64,000 bases of DNA. It comes from Psococerastis gibbosa. Its lineage: Eukaryota; Arthropoda; Insecta; Psocodea; Psocidae. Made by a program: the position numbers and the translations under genes. The stretch is taken from assembly GCA_963971405.1 (NCBI GenBank), contig OZ020490.1, forward strand, positions 30,777,464 to 30,841,463, given 5' to 3'. Below, piece after piece: positions 1-14,125 of this stretch (within the stretch, counting starts at the first letter, position 1; each line of letters starts with the position of its first letter). Under the pieces are notes generated by a model. The model ran no database searches and was not told the DNA's origin. It was given only the letters and a program-made list of their open reading frames with translations.

Positions 1-2250
1 AAATAAACAAAATTGGTTACGGTATATTTCAATCTACATGTACGTGAACATAGACCAATATATTGTAGTTGGGGTATTTGGCTTAAGATATTTTTTCATT
101 TACTAATTCGACCAGACACACAATACGACTGATTGATTCATTTTCTTTCAGTACTGCACAATTAGGCTAGTGCCAAATTCTAAATCAAGTCATAACCTTG
201 TAGGAAGTAATTTTATACACATTGTGGTATTAAACCATTTTTAAAGCAGTTATTTTAAGAAATATGGCAATGAATTTGTAATGTAAGAATTATTATGTTC
301 ACAGCAAATTGGGCCTACCTTCAGGTACATCAACATTTCTTTATATGCATGCAAATTTGAAGGTTTTAAACCGCATTACACTCTTAACCATACATACTAA
401 CCCAAAAACTATATTATACATTTAAAAATATGGAGAAAGTTGAAGTTCTATAAAAATATTCCTTGTTTTCACTCTGAAATATTTTTAAATGTCTAAATGT
501 CGATAAGAAAATGAATCGGCAATTTAGTTCAGTCAGCATTTAGGCATTGCCATTTAAAATAGTTTAAATATAAAATAATATTGTAAGTGAAGCGTGATTT
601 AGTGCTGAATTTATACAATATTAAGAAATCGCTACGCAATCACTAATTATTTCACAAATAACTCAATGCCATTCTATGATTCCTATATATATCGCATTAA
701 TAATTTAATAAAACAGCCTTAAAACCAATCAAGCAAATGCAGAATAGCGAATAATAACAATTTCTTTTGGTAAACCCATCAATATAGTAGCAGTCTGAAA
801 TAAACTTTCCCTCTGCAACAGGAAATAGTGTTATTGCAAAATGCAATTAATAAATTATGCAATAATTACCGTAAATTCGAAGAAAATTGAAAATTTCTGA
901 TATTATGGTGGGGCAAACCCCTTCTACAAAAATATGCACAGTTATGTGAGGAGAAGGGGCGAAAACAAACAGTTCCCCCAGCGAGGCACTTCCACCAGTT
1001 CCACCTCTGTCCAGTCAAGTAGCCAACTCTCTCTTCTCTACTCCAGGATACGAAAGACCTACTTACCTCCTTATTACTGAATGTCAACTCCAGGGCAACA
1101 AGCTTAGGTTAGTTGTCGGATTCTTCATGCATTTCAGCCTCTTACGTCAATAAATTAACGTTCAACATCTTTTTAATTTTTGGACTGTTTGTAAATACGT
1201 AAAACTAACTGTCAAAACAGTCATTTTTTTACCAAATAAGGTCACACAATTGATGATACTACAATGGACGTAACTGAGGCCAGCCACTTGCAATGTACCG
1301 TTATTTCACTTTTTACACGATTCCCATGGGTAAAATTTTGTTTTCATATTATTTATTACTTTCTTTAACGTTTAATAAGCTTACAATGTTAATATATAGA
1401 GCAATAATGTAGTAATTTAAGAAATAACTAGAGAAAACACCTGTCTTTTTGCGTTGTTTTGTTGATTGGCATAACAATCGATTAATCGTTCGAGTTGGCG
1501 CTATTTCCGGTATGGTTTGGTTTACGAAAAAGTTTTTAAAATTTCCATTTTATTGCATTTTTTTAAAAGGTACTGTAATTAAATTATTTTTATTAAAATG
1601 CAAATTGAATTTTTTATTAGTGGTTAAATACGCTATTAATATAATTCTTAGTTCTTACATACTTCTTTATTAACTTGATTATCATGCAGACTATATAAGT
1701 CCTGAAGGCTGCACTCTGGCTGCAGCCCCTTACCACCCGGATTTTCTTGGCTGTACACTAATTAATTAATAAAATAGAACTTCCCCACTTGTGTCCTTTT
1801 TCTGCATACCCCCGAAAAAATCCTGGTTACGGCCCTGGTCTGGACTGCATTATAATAAAATTTTAAGCTAATTTTAGACCCAAATATATATACATCAATG
1901 TGCTGTGGCGGACTTCAAGCGAGGCTTAAAAAATCAACAGCGAATGTTGAATAGCGTTAGACTTAACAAATTGGCTAATTATTAGGCTAATAAATTAATA
2001 TAAATTCTAGGCTATGACAACTAATAGCTAGGTAGACAATAGCAGCCTAATGAAGTAAAATATAAATTCGGTACACTAACCTGGCGGTTAGGTTAGGTTA
2101 GGTAGCCTTTTGGTACAATGGTAGGTACCTACTAAGCTACCTTATAAGATAAAAGTGTAGATTATATTGTTCATTACGGATTGTTTTCTACCTTCTATGG
2201 ATGCTTGCCTGACGCGAGGAAAAAAGCGAAGCGCAAAATACTAGTATTAG
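1..2250. other. AT-rich sequence without a recognised gene
   Basis: No supported coding region was found. A good donor-like GGAG/GTAAGTAGG occurs on the minus strand near 1068, but no acceptor or protein homology could be attached to it. A short TTAGG-like tract (three to four units) lies at 2088-2107. Confidence 0.6.
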
Positions 2251-2255
2251 CCTAA

Positions 2256-2659
2256 GGCGCATATTCCACCGACCGGCTAGGGCTTAATACAAATACGAAA
2301 TACAAATACGGTGACGTGGTAACAGACATTCAAGACTTAGGCGGGGTTTCCATCGACCTCGCATTGCAGAATGCAAATGACATTGACGGAAATGTTTGTT
2401 TTTCTTTTTATAGAAATCTATTAAAATGTTTGTACTTAACATATCCCATGACGCCATTTTTTAATTTTAGTTTGTTTGCTTGTGATTTTACTCTATGATC
2501 ATTGATCAATTTTAACTATGGCACATTTCCGTCAATGTCATTTGCATTCTGTAATGCGAGGTCGATGGAAACCCCGCCTAAGTCTTGAATGTCTGTTACC
2601 ACGTCACCGTATTTGTATTTAGCGAATTTTAGCCCTAGCCGGTCGGTGGAATAAGCGCC
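2256..2659. mobile_element. Hairpin MITE H1, composite (element in the loop of an element)
   Basis: The outer arms 2256-2339 and 2579-2659 are inverted copies of each other, begin GGCGC and are flanked by TAA on both sides. In the loop sits a second inverted-repeat element, 2340-2578, whose arms begin GGCGGGG and enclose an AT-rich core. The outer arms carry a variant of the motif TGACGTGGTAGCAGACATT, with one changed base. TAA/TTA flanks suggest a PIF/Harbinger- or Tc1-like source, but no transposase is present. Confidence 0.8.
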
Positions 2660-2662
2660 TAA

Positions 2663-2962
2663 GGCGGGGTTTCCACATACGTTGACGTGGTAGCAGACAT
2701 TCAAGACTTAGGCCGGGTTTCCACCGACCTCTCATTGCAGAATGCAAATGACATTGACGGAAATTTGAATTTTTCTTTTTATAGAAATCTATTAAAATGT
2801 TTGTACTTAACATAGCCCATGACGCCATTTTTTAATTTCAGTTTGTTTGTGATTTTACTCTTATGATCATTGATAAATTTTAACTATGGCATAGAGTGTA
2901 AAACAAAAATTTCCATCAATTTCATTTGCATTCTGCAATGAGAGGTCGGTGGAAACCCCACC
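2663..2962. mobile_element. Hairpin MITE H2, one outer arm plus inner element
   Basis: It follows H1 directly and shares its TAA. A single outer arm (2663-2710) carries the motif GACGTGGTAGCAGACATT. The inner element 2711-2962 has matching arms and the AT-rich core shared with H1, H6 and H10. The outer right arm is missing, so this copy is rearranged or truncated. Confidence 0.7.
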
Positions 2963-2965
2963 TTA

Positions 2966-4068
2966 GGGTACCCTAGTCGTGTAGAACAATTAACTCACTG
3001 ATAAGGCAGAGATTTCCATATATTTTGCAAACAACGCAGAATAAATGAATCCCTTGTTTCACAGCCACAAAGATATGGAAAGGTTCATATGAAAAATGCG
3101 TAAAAAATACAAACTTTATGATTAATGCACTTTCAGCTTGCAGCTGTGAAGATTTCAATAATGTAGTCGAAATACTCAGGCCTAACAAAATATCGTATTT
3201 GGAAATACCGTTATTAAGCTGCGTCCAAGACTGTGCATTAACAAATTGCATTTCGGCAGAGCCGCAATGCTTTTTCGTAGTGTGGACGCAACAATCGGCA
3301 CGAAAAGCCGAAACGCAATGTATTAATATACTCCAATTTTCACGGCAAATGGTGCCCCCACGTTGCATTTTTTGCGCCAAATCAAAAGTTCTCATGAAAT
3401 ATCGATCGTTAAGCCATACGGTATGTGAGATGTCATAAACTAGAATATAATATATATTCTTCCACGCTTTGATGAGCATTATGCAGACGTCACTAACATT
3501 GATAAAACAGTCACAGGTAGACACTAGCGGATCTAGAAATTTTAAGAGGGGGGGGTCTATGATAGAGTGAAAACTATTATGAAACGGATGGAAAGCCTTT
3601 AGTCAGGAGGTTATGAATTCTATGATAGAGTGAAGACTATTATAAAAGTGCGTTTTATCTAGTGTAAGTTGGGTAAGAGAAGGGGGGCTTTAGCCCTATA
3701 AGCCCATAGCTGGATTCGCTAAAGCAGGCCGAAGGGGTTCCAGAACTGTGGCAAATAGGGGTTACAACGGCCACAAACTCTAGATCAAAATGAACAGGAA
3801 CATTTCTTCTTTATCCCAACCACGTTAATTATCAAGATATTCTTTGCGCTTATTTCCTCTAATGTAGAAAAGGCATAATCGTCATATTTAGGATTTATAA
3901 GTTTAAATTGCACACTAAATGTCAATGAATTTAGTACCTAGGTATTATGCAATAATTCATTTTAAAGTGTGAGAATAAAAAAAAAAAAAAAAAACAGACT
4001 TACGTTATGTCTCCGTAACGATGGTCGTGTAGTAGACAGTTGTTGTCATTCTTTTTAAGAACTTTCAA
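2966..4068. other. No supported gene; short shared repeat fragments
   Basis: Long open frames on both strands at about 2973-3524 overlap each other and have no recognisable product. Part of the segment (about 3350-3440) resembles 36340-36420, suggesting an old dispersed repeat. A G run lies at about 3547. Confidence 0.5.
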
Positions 4069-4280
4069 TGGACTCAGGTCCTTGTCCAATGCCAACGACC
4101 CCATGGATTTCGGACATTATTTGTATTGTTTCCGTATGAATTGGCCATTGGCCAACTGGTAAATGTTCCTGATTTCAACCTACACCGGCTACAAGCGATA
4201 ATGGAGTGAAATGGACAAGCTGAGACAAACTTACCATTGACACAATGTAACAGGCGAAAGCATGTTTTAATCAAGTACAG
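4069..4280 (-). repeat. Repeat Y copy 1
   Basis: Member of an interspersed family of about 215 bp seen about ten times in the window. In plus orientation the family begins near CTTGGTTAAGTCATGC and contains GCTTGTAGCCGGTGTAGG and CCAATGGCCA. It is probably SINE-like, but a clear Pol III B box is not visible. Confidence 0.7.
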
Positions 4281-4326
4281 AATGAGTCTGATCATTAAAT
4301 TACAGATTAATTTCATACAATTTAAT

Positions 4327-4437
4327 GGATGGATCCGAATAACCTCTTCAGTCGCTAAAGTGCCTTATGCAGTACTTGAGTAACGTCTCCGAACGCACGG
4401 TGTGTAGAGACGTGCACAAGTACAAGCACGCTCCACG
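4327..4437 (-). repeat. SINE-B copy 1
   Basis: About 110-140 bp family containing CAAGTACAAGCACGCT and GTGTAGAGAC. It is also found at 23375, 31560, 45308 and 49598. The opposite strand starts with a tRNA-like A-box region (TGGCCAGGTGGTAACGTGC in the 45.3-kb copy). Confidence 0.6.
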
Positions 4438-5147
4438 ATTGAAATTGATTTGTTACAAAAAAAAAATTGCTCTGAACTTTTGGGCGGGTCCCACACTGAG
4501 GGAATAGGTAATACACAATAATATTGCCATATTTTACATTGTATTAAATTGTAGGTCTCACATTACAGTAACTCGATATCTTAGAATGAAAAATATCGCT
4601 GGCTGCGGCAGTATTTAATGCTGGCGATACAACGTGCATGTTGAATAGCAACATATTACCTAGCAGCGAGTCGTATCGTATCATCGGATGACGTGATAAT
4701 AGAAAATTATGGCAACACTTGCTTCAATGTGAGGGCCAAAACAATATTGCGTATTGCCTCAGTGTGAGGCCAGTCTTACTTAATAATAAAATAATCGTTA
4801 CTACAAAGCATAGTAAGCTATGGTAATTTTGAAAAGGCGGGACATTTCAAGAGCATATCGATGGCTGTGTGGTAGGTAATACAACGTAATGACTCCAGGG
4901 TCGAAATTGAGATGTTTATTGAAACTGGAGCGGATTTTTAAGTTGCACGCGCCTGACTACATTTGATTGTGCTAGGTTGGATCTTTTAAGAGTTATAGCA
5001 CTTGAAGTCTGTTTTCCCATAAGAAAAGACGCTTAAATAAACAGTTTTCTTTGGTCTCCTGAAAACTTTGGTTTTGTGCACTTACGTGGTATTTTGACAA
5101 CCAAGTCACAGTTCACTCTAATGCCACCTGTATCTAATCACTATAGT

Positions 5148-5364
5148 TAAACGCGATATATTCTATTTTATTAAAGGTGCATTAAACTCTTCAACAATAA
5201 AACAACACAAGAAATAAAGAAGTGAAATGTGTATTATCAAACGGCTGTAATCCATGGAATGTGGTCTCTCCTTCCCCTAGTTGACTACACAAATAATTAA
5301 AATAATTATAATAAATAAAAAAGATGGAGCGTCATATAGGAATGTAGAATTAATTTCAGTCTTT
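5148..5364 (-). terminator. Actin 3' UTR with polyadenylation signal
   Basis: Downstream of the stop on the minus strand, AATAAA lies at 5172-5167, giving a 3' UTR of roughly 215 nt with cleavage near 5148. A second AATAAA at 4919-4914 could serve a longer form. The UTR is AT-rich and holds no other gene. Confidence 0.6.
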
Positions 5365-7963
<2,599 letters not shown>

Positions 7964-7979
7964 TGTGTTAGGTTAGGAG
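7964..7979 (-). other. Actin 5' leader, second exon part and splice acceptor
   Basis: Reading the minus strand, a pyrimidine-rich stretch ends in GCAG at 7983-7980 and is followed by 16 nt of leader ending AACACA just before the ATG. This is a good acceptor and a good start context. It indicates that the ATG exon is preceded by an intron in the 5' leader, as is usual for insect cytoplasmic actin genes. The leader itself contains a TTAGG-like stretch. Confidence 0.75.
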
Positions 7980-9595
7980 CTGCGACAAAGAAAAACTATA
8001 GTTAGATCACATGAAAAGAACATGGAATAGTACAGAAGCAAAGAAACCAGATAATTTTTTTTTAATTGGGAGACAAGAGCCTATGACAGCCAGGCTGTGT
8101 TAAGGAACTTTTAGAAGCGAGTATGGCGATGAGATGGGGCAATCGAGCCCAACCAAGGAACCTTTTGAAATTATGGTGCCGCCTGCCACGATATATAATA
8201 TAACTAAATCAAGAAATCCTGCCTTGGCTGCTCCAATGGGTTGAAAGAAGACAACACAATTGGTTGAATAACTGAAAGAAATTCGAACTATATCCTTGGT
8301 GGGCGCAAATATCTCCTAGTAGCTCCTAAGGGGCACGATGGCCTCAAAATAAAACAAAATATTTGAAATTAAATTGATTCTACAGCACCGAATTAGTTGA
8401 AATTTGGGTTACCAAAATAGTAATTAACCTTCCAAATTTTCTTATGAAGCTACCCACTACACAAACAATTTAATAAATACAAAACTATATTTTTTTAGCG
8501 CAAACACCAACTGTGCATACAAATGACTTAATATTTGCATTACACATGTGCGAACTGCTCATCATCAGACTCAATTAGGGTCACATCTCCGGTCTACAAC
8601 CTCTCTACATATGGCATACGACAACGTGGAAAGTGGAGGAATGTAGCCAGACAATGAGCTGCTCTAGTCTGAGAGATCGGACAATGTGAGGCTATAGAGA
8701 AAGCCGGGGCCAATGAACCTGGCCCCGGTATACAGGTTGCAATTAAATTGAACATCTTCACTGCCCATAACGTATTATTTTACGACCACCAGTGGCAATA
8801 AGCCCGTCTCTTTATGGCAACCTAACCTCACAATAATATCTTATTTCGACACAACTTTTCCTTGGACTGGCACCTTCAAATAACAGAACCTCACATTAAT
8901 TCATTTGAAGTTTGCTAAAACGATCGCCTCCCTAGGGGAACAAACTCATTTATGCATTTTTTTTTTTAATTTCCTGACCATGAAAGTCCACGTAAGATGG
9001 TCGCAACTAGTAACCAACCTTGAACAACCTAAGCTATGATAAGAGAAGGATTCCTTAGTTGGGCTATCTAATTAGTTGCGAGTTATATGTGCTACGAAGA
9101 AAAATATAGATTAGAGATGCCACACGTGCTTGAACGTTCATTTATGATTCGGCTAACTCTTACTAAGGCAGGGCCTTGAAAAAATTGACCGAAGCTATGA
9201 TAAAAACAACATACCATTATATGTTATCTAACCAATTAGAGTTTATCGTATCAATATAATACGCACTAAGTTCACGAGTCACCCGTAAATACAGCCACGT
9301 GATAAAAAAATGTGATAATGCTTGTATGGCACATTGACATACAGCTATATTAATGGTTCCCGATGGGATAGATTAATTTTTTCCCCGAAAATGAAACTAA
9401 ATGGTGTAAAAAATAGTATTAAAATGCTGCAGTTGATGAGATCGGATCAGTCAGAGAACCAAATTAACCCCCTGCTCTGCACCATTTGTAACTGAAAATT
9501 AATAACAAAAAACTACGCCACGGGTAAGAGTAGATACTACAAACGAGTAGTTAGGTGCGCACAGGTCCTTATATAATCTGGTAGGCAGGAATTAC

Positions 9596-9790
9596 TAATT
9601 TAGCGTTTTTACGTTTTCCATTGCACCCTGGGGATACCGAGTACCCCGAGTAAAGTGGAATGTAAAACATGCAGACAATAAGAGTGTGAGAGAGAGAAAG
9701 CCTTGTGCGGGCATCGAACCCATGACGGAGCAGCGAGCAGATATACCAGCGGTAATTGTAGAGCCATCTTCACTCCATGCCACTTAATGC
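9596..9790 (-). repeat. tRNA-derived SINE-like segment
   Basis: On the minus strand the segment starts with a tRNA-like region and contains the B box GGGTTCGATGCCCGC (near 9725-9711), then an unrelated tail. A cloverleaf with matching acceptor ends is not evident, so it is read as a SINE rather than a tRNA gene. Confidence 0.5.
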
Positions 9791-10326
9791 CAATTTACGA
9801 CTGTCCGGCCACTGCCCGTGACCGCTAACTGTAAATTATACTCCTCACACGCAACTCAGCTGCCATAACGTTCAACTCCAGTAAAGATGCAGGGCTACGA
9901 AACATTATAATTAATAGTTAATTAGCTAATAAATATCGTAGGTTTGACTCATTAATTAGATATACCACTCATATTCGGAAAATGCTTTTATTATCACCTA
10001 GCCGGACGCGAACCGTTTTACAACAGGCCATATGCACATAAGCTTTACAGAGAATAAATCCAAACAGTAAAATAAAATCCCTGCTTCTTTTTTCCTTTTC
10101 GGGGCGACGTTTTGATCAAATACAGCATTAAATAATAAAATTGAAAGGATTGATAGGATAATAACTGAAATTGCGTGATACTTTGGGGTAGGGAAACTCG
10201 TGGCAATATGAATATTGATTTACCCAAGATGATAGTGGGAGACTGGTTAAGTAAGGTAACGCGGACAAAAGCTCCAGTGGAAAATGTTGCCTTCTCGTGC
10301 CTCGAATTTTGACCTTACTGTTCTTA

Positions 10327-10453
10327 GGCGCAAATTACACCGACCTCGCATTTGATAGTGATCCAGATATTGACATTAAAGACAGTCTTAAATGTCTGCT
10401 ACCACGTCAATATCGGGATCACTATCAAATGTGAGGTCGGTGTAATTTGCGCC
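10327..10453. mobile_element. Hairpin MITE H3
   Basis: 127-bp inverted-repeat element with TTA on both sides (10324-10326 and 10454-10456). Arms begin GGCGCAAATTACACC and pair almost throughout. The motif GTGGTAGCAGACATT is in the right arm only, and the left arm has lost the GTGGTAGCAG part. The stem sequence is unlike that of any other copy in the window. Confidence 0.85.
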
Positions 10454-11276
10454 TTAGTCAAGCTTAATAAAACTCGGCTTGGCTGGAGCCACAATTGATA
10501 AACAGACGCTTTAGTTAACTTTTTGTACACATTCGCCGCTATTCTACACAATGCGAAATGCATTTGCATTTTTATTTAATTTTCAATAATTTGACCGAAA
10601 TTGCACCCATAGAGAGAGATCTAAAGAATACTTCACGGAAAATAGTCTAGAATCCGCTCTAAGAATCACCCCCAGCAAGAAGATACTTTCTAATTATATA
10701 CAGACACCAAACAAGTCAACTAAGCAATAATAGAAAGGACAAGTTCTAAATTATAGCAATGCTCAATAACCACTACCATAACAGAGAGATGCAGCAGCGG
10801 AGAGAGGTACACAAAAGACGTATATAGAAAATGCATTACATTATAACCAGACACTGGGCAATTACCCGGTGAAATCTCACGCATTCTCCCATTCACTACA
10901 ATCAACCTGGTCATTATGGATGCACACTCTTTCCACCGGACCTAATTATTTACCCAAAACTAGATCTAATAATCTCACACAAGTCTTCTCCAGAATTTAA
11001 ATTTAACGCTACCACACTATCGTGATATTCTATGATAAGTGATAATTAATCGTATGGTCCCTTATAACACTTTTCATTTGAACTAGTGATCAGACCGAAC
11101 CGATGGCAGGACGACAGAAAATATATTAAAATTACTAACACAATCAGTGTTCTACTTAAGAGATATATATCGACTTGGGGCATTGGAGTATCAAAAATGT
11201 TCACAACTCACTAGATAGAGAGAAGGCATATGTACATTACTATACAGGCAAACCGTTTCATTAAACAAGTACTTAC

Positions 11277-11335
11277 AATTAAATACAATTAACACTCAAA
11301 CAGCTCACACGCAACTAGAACCTGGACTATATACT
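11277..11335 (-). promoter_or_regulatory. Candidate actin core promoter and non-coding first exon
   Basis: On the minus strand a TATATA box lies at 11333-11328. A start about 28-31 nt downstream would fall near 11302-11306. A consensus donor GTAAGT follows at 11276-11271. Splicing from 11277 to the acceptor at 7980 would leave a short leader exon and a 3.3-kb intron, a layout known for insect cytoplasmic actin genes. No perfect serum-response CArG box was found beside it. The call rests on order and spacing only. Other donors upstream of the ATG remain possible. Confidence 0.4.
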
Positions 11336-11483
11336 GGCTGAACTGTTTCACAATCCCTTCCCCATTCGGAAAATAATGAATTAAATGAGTCATCCGAATA
11401 TTCCAGTGAAGTTGAATCACTAAAGGTCTGTCTTAGTACGATGACTCACGTAGGACTACGCATACAACATGTACATGTGACAT

Positions 11484-11675
11484 GTAGAGTAGTGGTACGG
11501 ACTCTGACTTTCACTCGAAAGGTTGTTGGTTTCGAGTCCTACACTTCCTACATTTTCTGGCCATGCTTCGGAGGGCATGTAAAGCCATCCTAGTTGAGTG
11601 TAAGAGAGGGCTTTATAACCCTAACTCCGCTAGGTTGGCTTAGTAATAGAACAAAGTCCTTATTTATTCTTTAGA
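11484..11675 (+). repeat. SINE-A copy 1
   Basis: tRNA-derived SINE. It starts near GTAGAGTAGTGGTACGGAC (A-box region), then a B-box region GGTTTCGAGTCC, a body with CCATGCTTCGGAGGGCATGT and GAGTGTAAGAGAGGGC, and an AT-rich tail ending in TTATTTATT. The same family occurs about 13 times in the window in both orientations. This copy lies just upstream of the proposed actin promoter. Confidence 0.85.
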
Positions 11676-12127
11676 TATCGATTCAGGCAGCCATCCAAAA
11701 TTAGCTGCACACTTCGTCCCATGACCTAAGGCACACGATAAAAAATAGTAGCACTTGACGTCGAGAAATATCTTAAACGCTCAATTTTTTCGTAGAAATC
11801 TAATAAGGATTGGGAGAAATATAAATTAAATAACATTTATTGTGGCGGCTATTTACCGTAAGTGGAATCCGAAAGAGTACCGAGAAAAAGGGTTAACAGG
11901 GACGCTTGGGCGATACAGGACAAAACGAAACTGTTTAAATTTGTGGCCAAAATACAGATTGTTATAGATGGTACAGATTCATCAATTTTTACGGTAATAC
12001 TCGCCAAATGTTCAGTAATATTGAAACAAAAATGGAGAAAAGCGCCCGAAATTATTAACTCAATCTTTAGATGTTTATTAAGAAACCAAAAATGGAGCGG
12101 AGTAAAAGGGTTTCTCGAATAAAAGTC

Positions 12128-12310
12128 TATTACTAGGCCAACCTAGCGGAGTTAGGGCTATAAAGCCCTCATTTGCACTCAACTAGGAAAGTCCGGAACC
12201 GCCTGCTTAACATGCCCTCCGAAGCATGGCCAGAAAATGTAGCAAGTGTGTACCTCGAACCAACAACCTCTAGGATGAAAGTCAGAGTCCATACTACTAC
12301 ACGTCCTGAC
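12128..12310 (-). repeat. SINE-A copy 2
   Basis: Reverse-orientation copy of SINE-A, nearly full length, with the B box CTCGAACCAACA (reverse form) and the end GTCCTGAC. Confidence 0.8.
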
Positions 12311-12619
12311 AATGCATAAATATTCGCAGAACGGATCTTCAAATGCAATAAAATCGAACTCAGATACAATGTAACAATGCAATAAAATGCGACAGCAGAC
12401 ATGCAACTATATTTGGAGGAGGGGGGGAAAGGGTTGAGACTGGGGCGGGCGGGGTGACTACCCCTTAACGTCCCAGATTATCCCCCGTCTGGAGTCTGAA
12501 CCCGTTTGAAACTGGGTCAGCAGCGCACTAAAACAGCTAATTCATGCTGTCAGCTGTTCAAATGAGGTTATGACACCAGGGGGCTGACGTCCAAACTGCA
12601 GCATAATGCACCACTGCAG

Positions 12620-12644
12620 TTAAAAAAAAAAAAAAAAAAAAAAA
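12620..12644. repeat. Poly(A) tract
   Basis: Run of about 24 A. No attached retroposon was identified. Confidence 0.8.
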
Positions 12645-13615
12645 CGCCCTACTTTTATGTGTCTAATGAGTTCGTCAAAAAAAAATCATTTAGCGGCTAC
12701 AATTATAAAATACAAATTTAATCTACGCTACAATCTGAGCATTGCTCCTGGCAAATATGTAAAAGCTTTAGCAAGCACGCGCCTCAATTTTAGTAGCAAA
12801 CAACGAAGTACTGTCTGTGGCTTTAACTGGTAACAACTATTTACTTTTTTTAATGAATAATATTTATCATCATAGTGATTTGCTGTTTATTTACACTACT
12901 GTTGATAACTAAAATTCCCGCATGTCAAAATATTTCGTTTGGAATTAAATCACCCACAAGAAATGCCTGGTGAATGCGTCGTCAATGAAAATAAATACTA
13001 GACAATTAGTGCTAGTCATAACCAAGCCTGTATTGATATTAAAATATTGAGTCATAAATATTCTAAAAAGGCACGCCAATATCTCACCCAGCATGAGTCA
13101 TGAAACTCCATTCCATGTCTATCTATCCCACCTTCATATTCCTCTGAGTCATGGTCGCCACCTTTACGGCCCGCCGATAAGGAAAGTCACCACCTTATCA
13201 GGCCGGCAACAACAACGCAAATATGGAATTTTCCTGCGCAAAACAAGCACTTAAGTGGCACATACACACACACAACTCGCCAAAATTGGCTCTTTGTGCA
13301 GCATTCCACTACTTTACTTCTGCCTACAAGGACACATATTGATGTCATCTCCTATTTGGGCTGGCAAACGAGTTAATGAGGCTAAGAGTCCGATAAATAA
13401 TTAATAAGGTTAACCAACAGATTCCTGCAATACATCTGGTGGATAGAAACAAACAGACCACGGCTCATTACTCCATTTATAGACCGAAACTACCAAGCCC
13501 GTGCACAATTGATATATTTCAAGCTAATGACAAGACCGTTCAAGCTGCCCAATATTTGACTATATCGACAATGCGTGCTATTACTTGACACGAGAATTTA
13601 TAAATTCGGATAAAT

Positions 13616-13815
13616 GAGTAGTGGTACAGATTTCGACTTTCACCCGAAAGGTTGTTGGTTCGAGTCCCACACTTGCTACATTTTCTGCCCATGCTTCGGA
13701 GGGCATGTAAAATAGGCAGTCCCGGGCCTACCTAGTTGAGTGTAAGAGAGGGCTTTTTAGCCCCAACTCCGCTAGGTGGGCCTAGTAATAGAACAAAAAG
13801 TCAATATTTATGTAT
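13616..13815 (+). repeat. SINE-A copy 3
   Basis: Near full-length copy with B box GGTTCGAGTCC, the conserved body and a TATTTATGTATTT tail. Confidence 0.85.
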
Positions 13816-14125
13816 TTAATAGTGGTTGAGTAAATCCTGACCCTTTCGGGGAATTAAATTGCCAAAGATGTTGATGGGAAAAATTGCCTCTGCCAGAGAC
13901 TCGAACACCCTCCCCAGACCACATCTCAGCTGGCTGCTAGCTCTTAGATCACCTAGATTTCTCCCCCAAATAAGGCATGCGGGGTTTTGTAGGTTAAGTC
14001 CGTGACCTGGTGGTGGGATACCATATGAATGTAATGCCATTCTGTGTGGGCCGGTCTAGTCTAGAACCCACGTGTTGTCTGCTAAGGCAGTCAACCGTGC
14101 CCCGCACCACTAAGGATCAGGGTCC
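13816..14125 (-). repeat. tRNA-like dimeric SINE segment
   Basis: The minus strand shows two tRNA-like pieces: GGGGCACGGTTGACTGCC near 14100 and an A-box-like TAGGTGATCTAAGAGC followed by GGTGTTCGAGTCTC near 13880. This fits a dimeric tRNA-derived SINE. The boundaries are approximate. Confidence 0.45.

Larger units (their letters stand above)
7980..11276 (-). other. Proposed actin leader intron; mostly unique AT-rich DNA
   Basis: This stretch of about 3.3 kb lies between the leader acceptor and the candidate first exon. It holds one tRNA-derived SINE-like segment (about 9596-9790) and one short hairpin MITE (10327-10453). Nothing else recognisable was seen. Confidence 0.4.

Noticed and set aside
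2088-2107. Telomeric TTAGG array
   Set aside because: Only three to four units. Short TTAGG tracts are common in arthropod DNA and do not indicate a chromosome end.
2973-3524. Long minus-strand open frame of 183 codons overlapping a 106-codon plus-strand frame
   Set aside because: Both strands are open, no domain is recognisable, composition is low-GC and cysteine-scattered, and part of the DNA resembles another locus. Chance is more likely.
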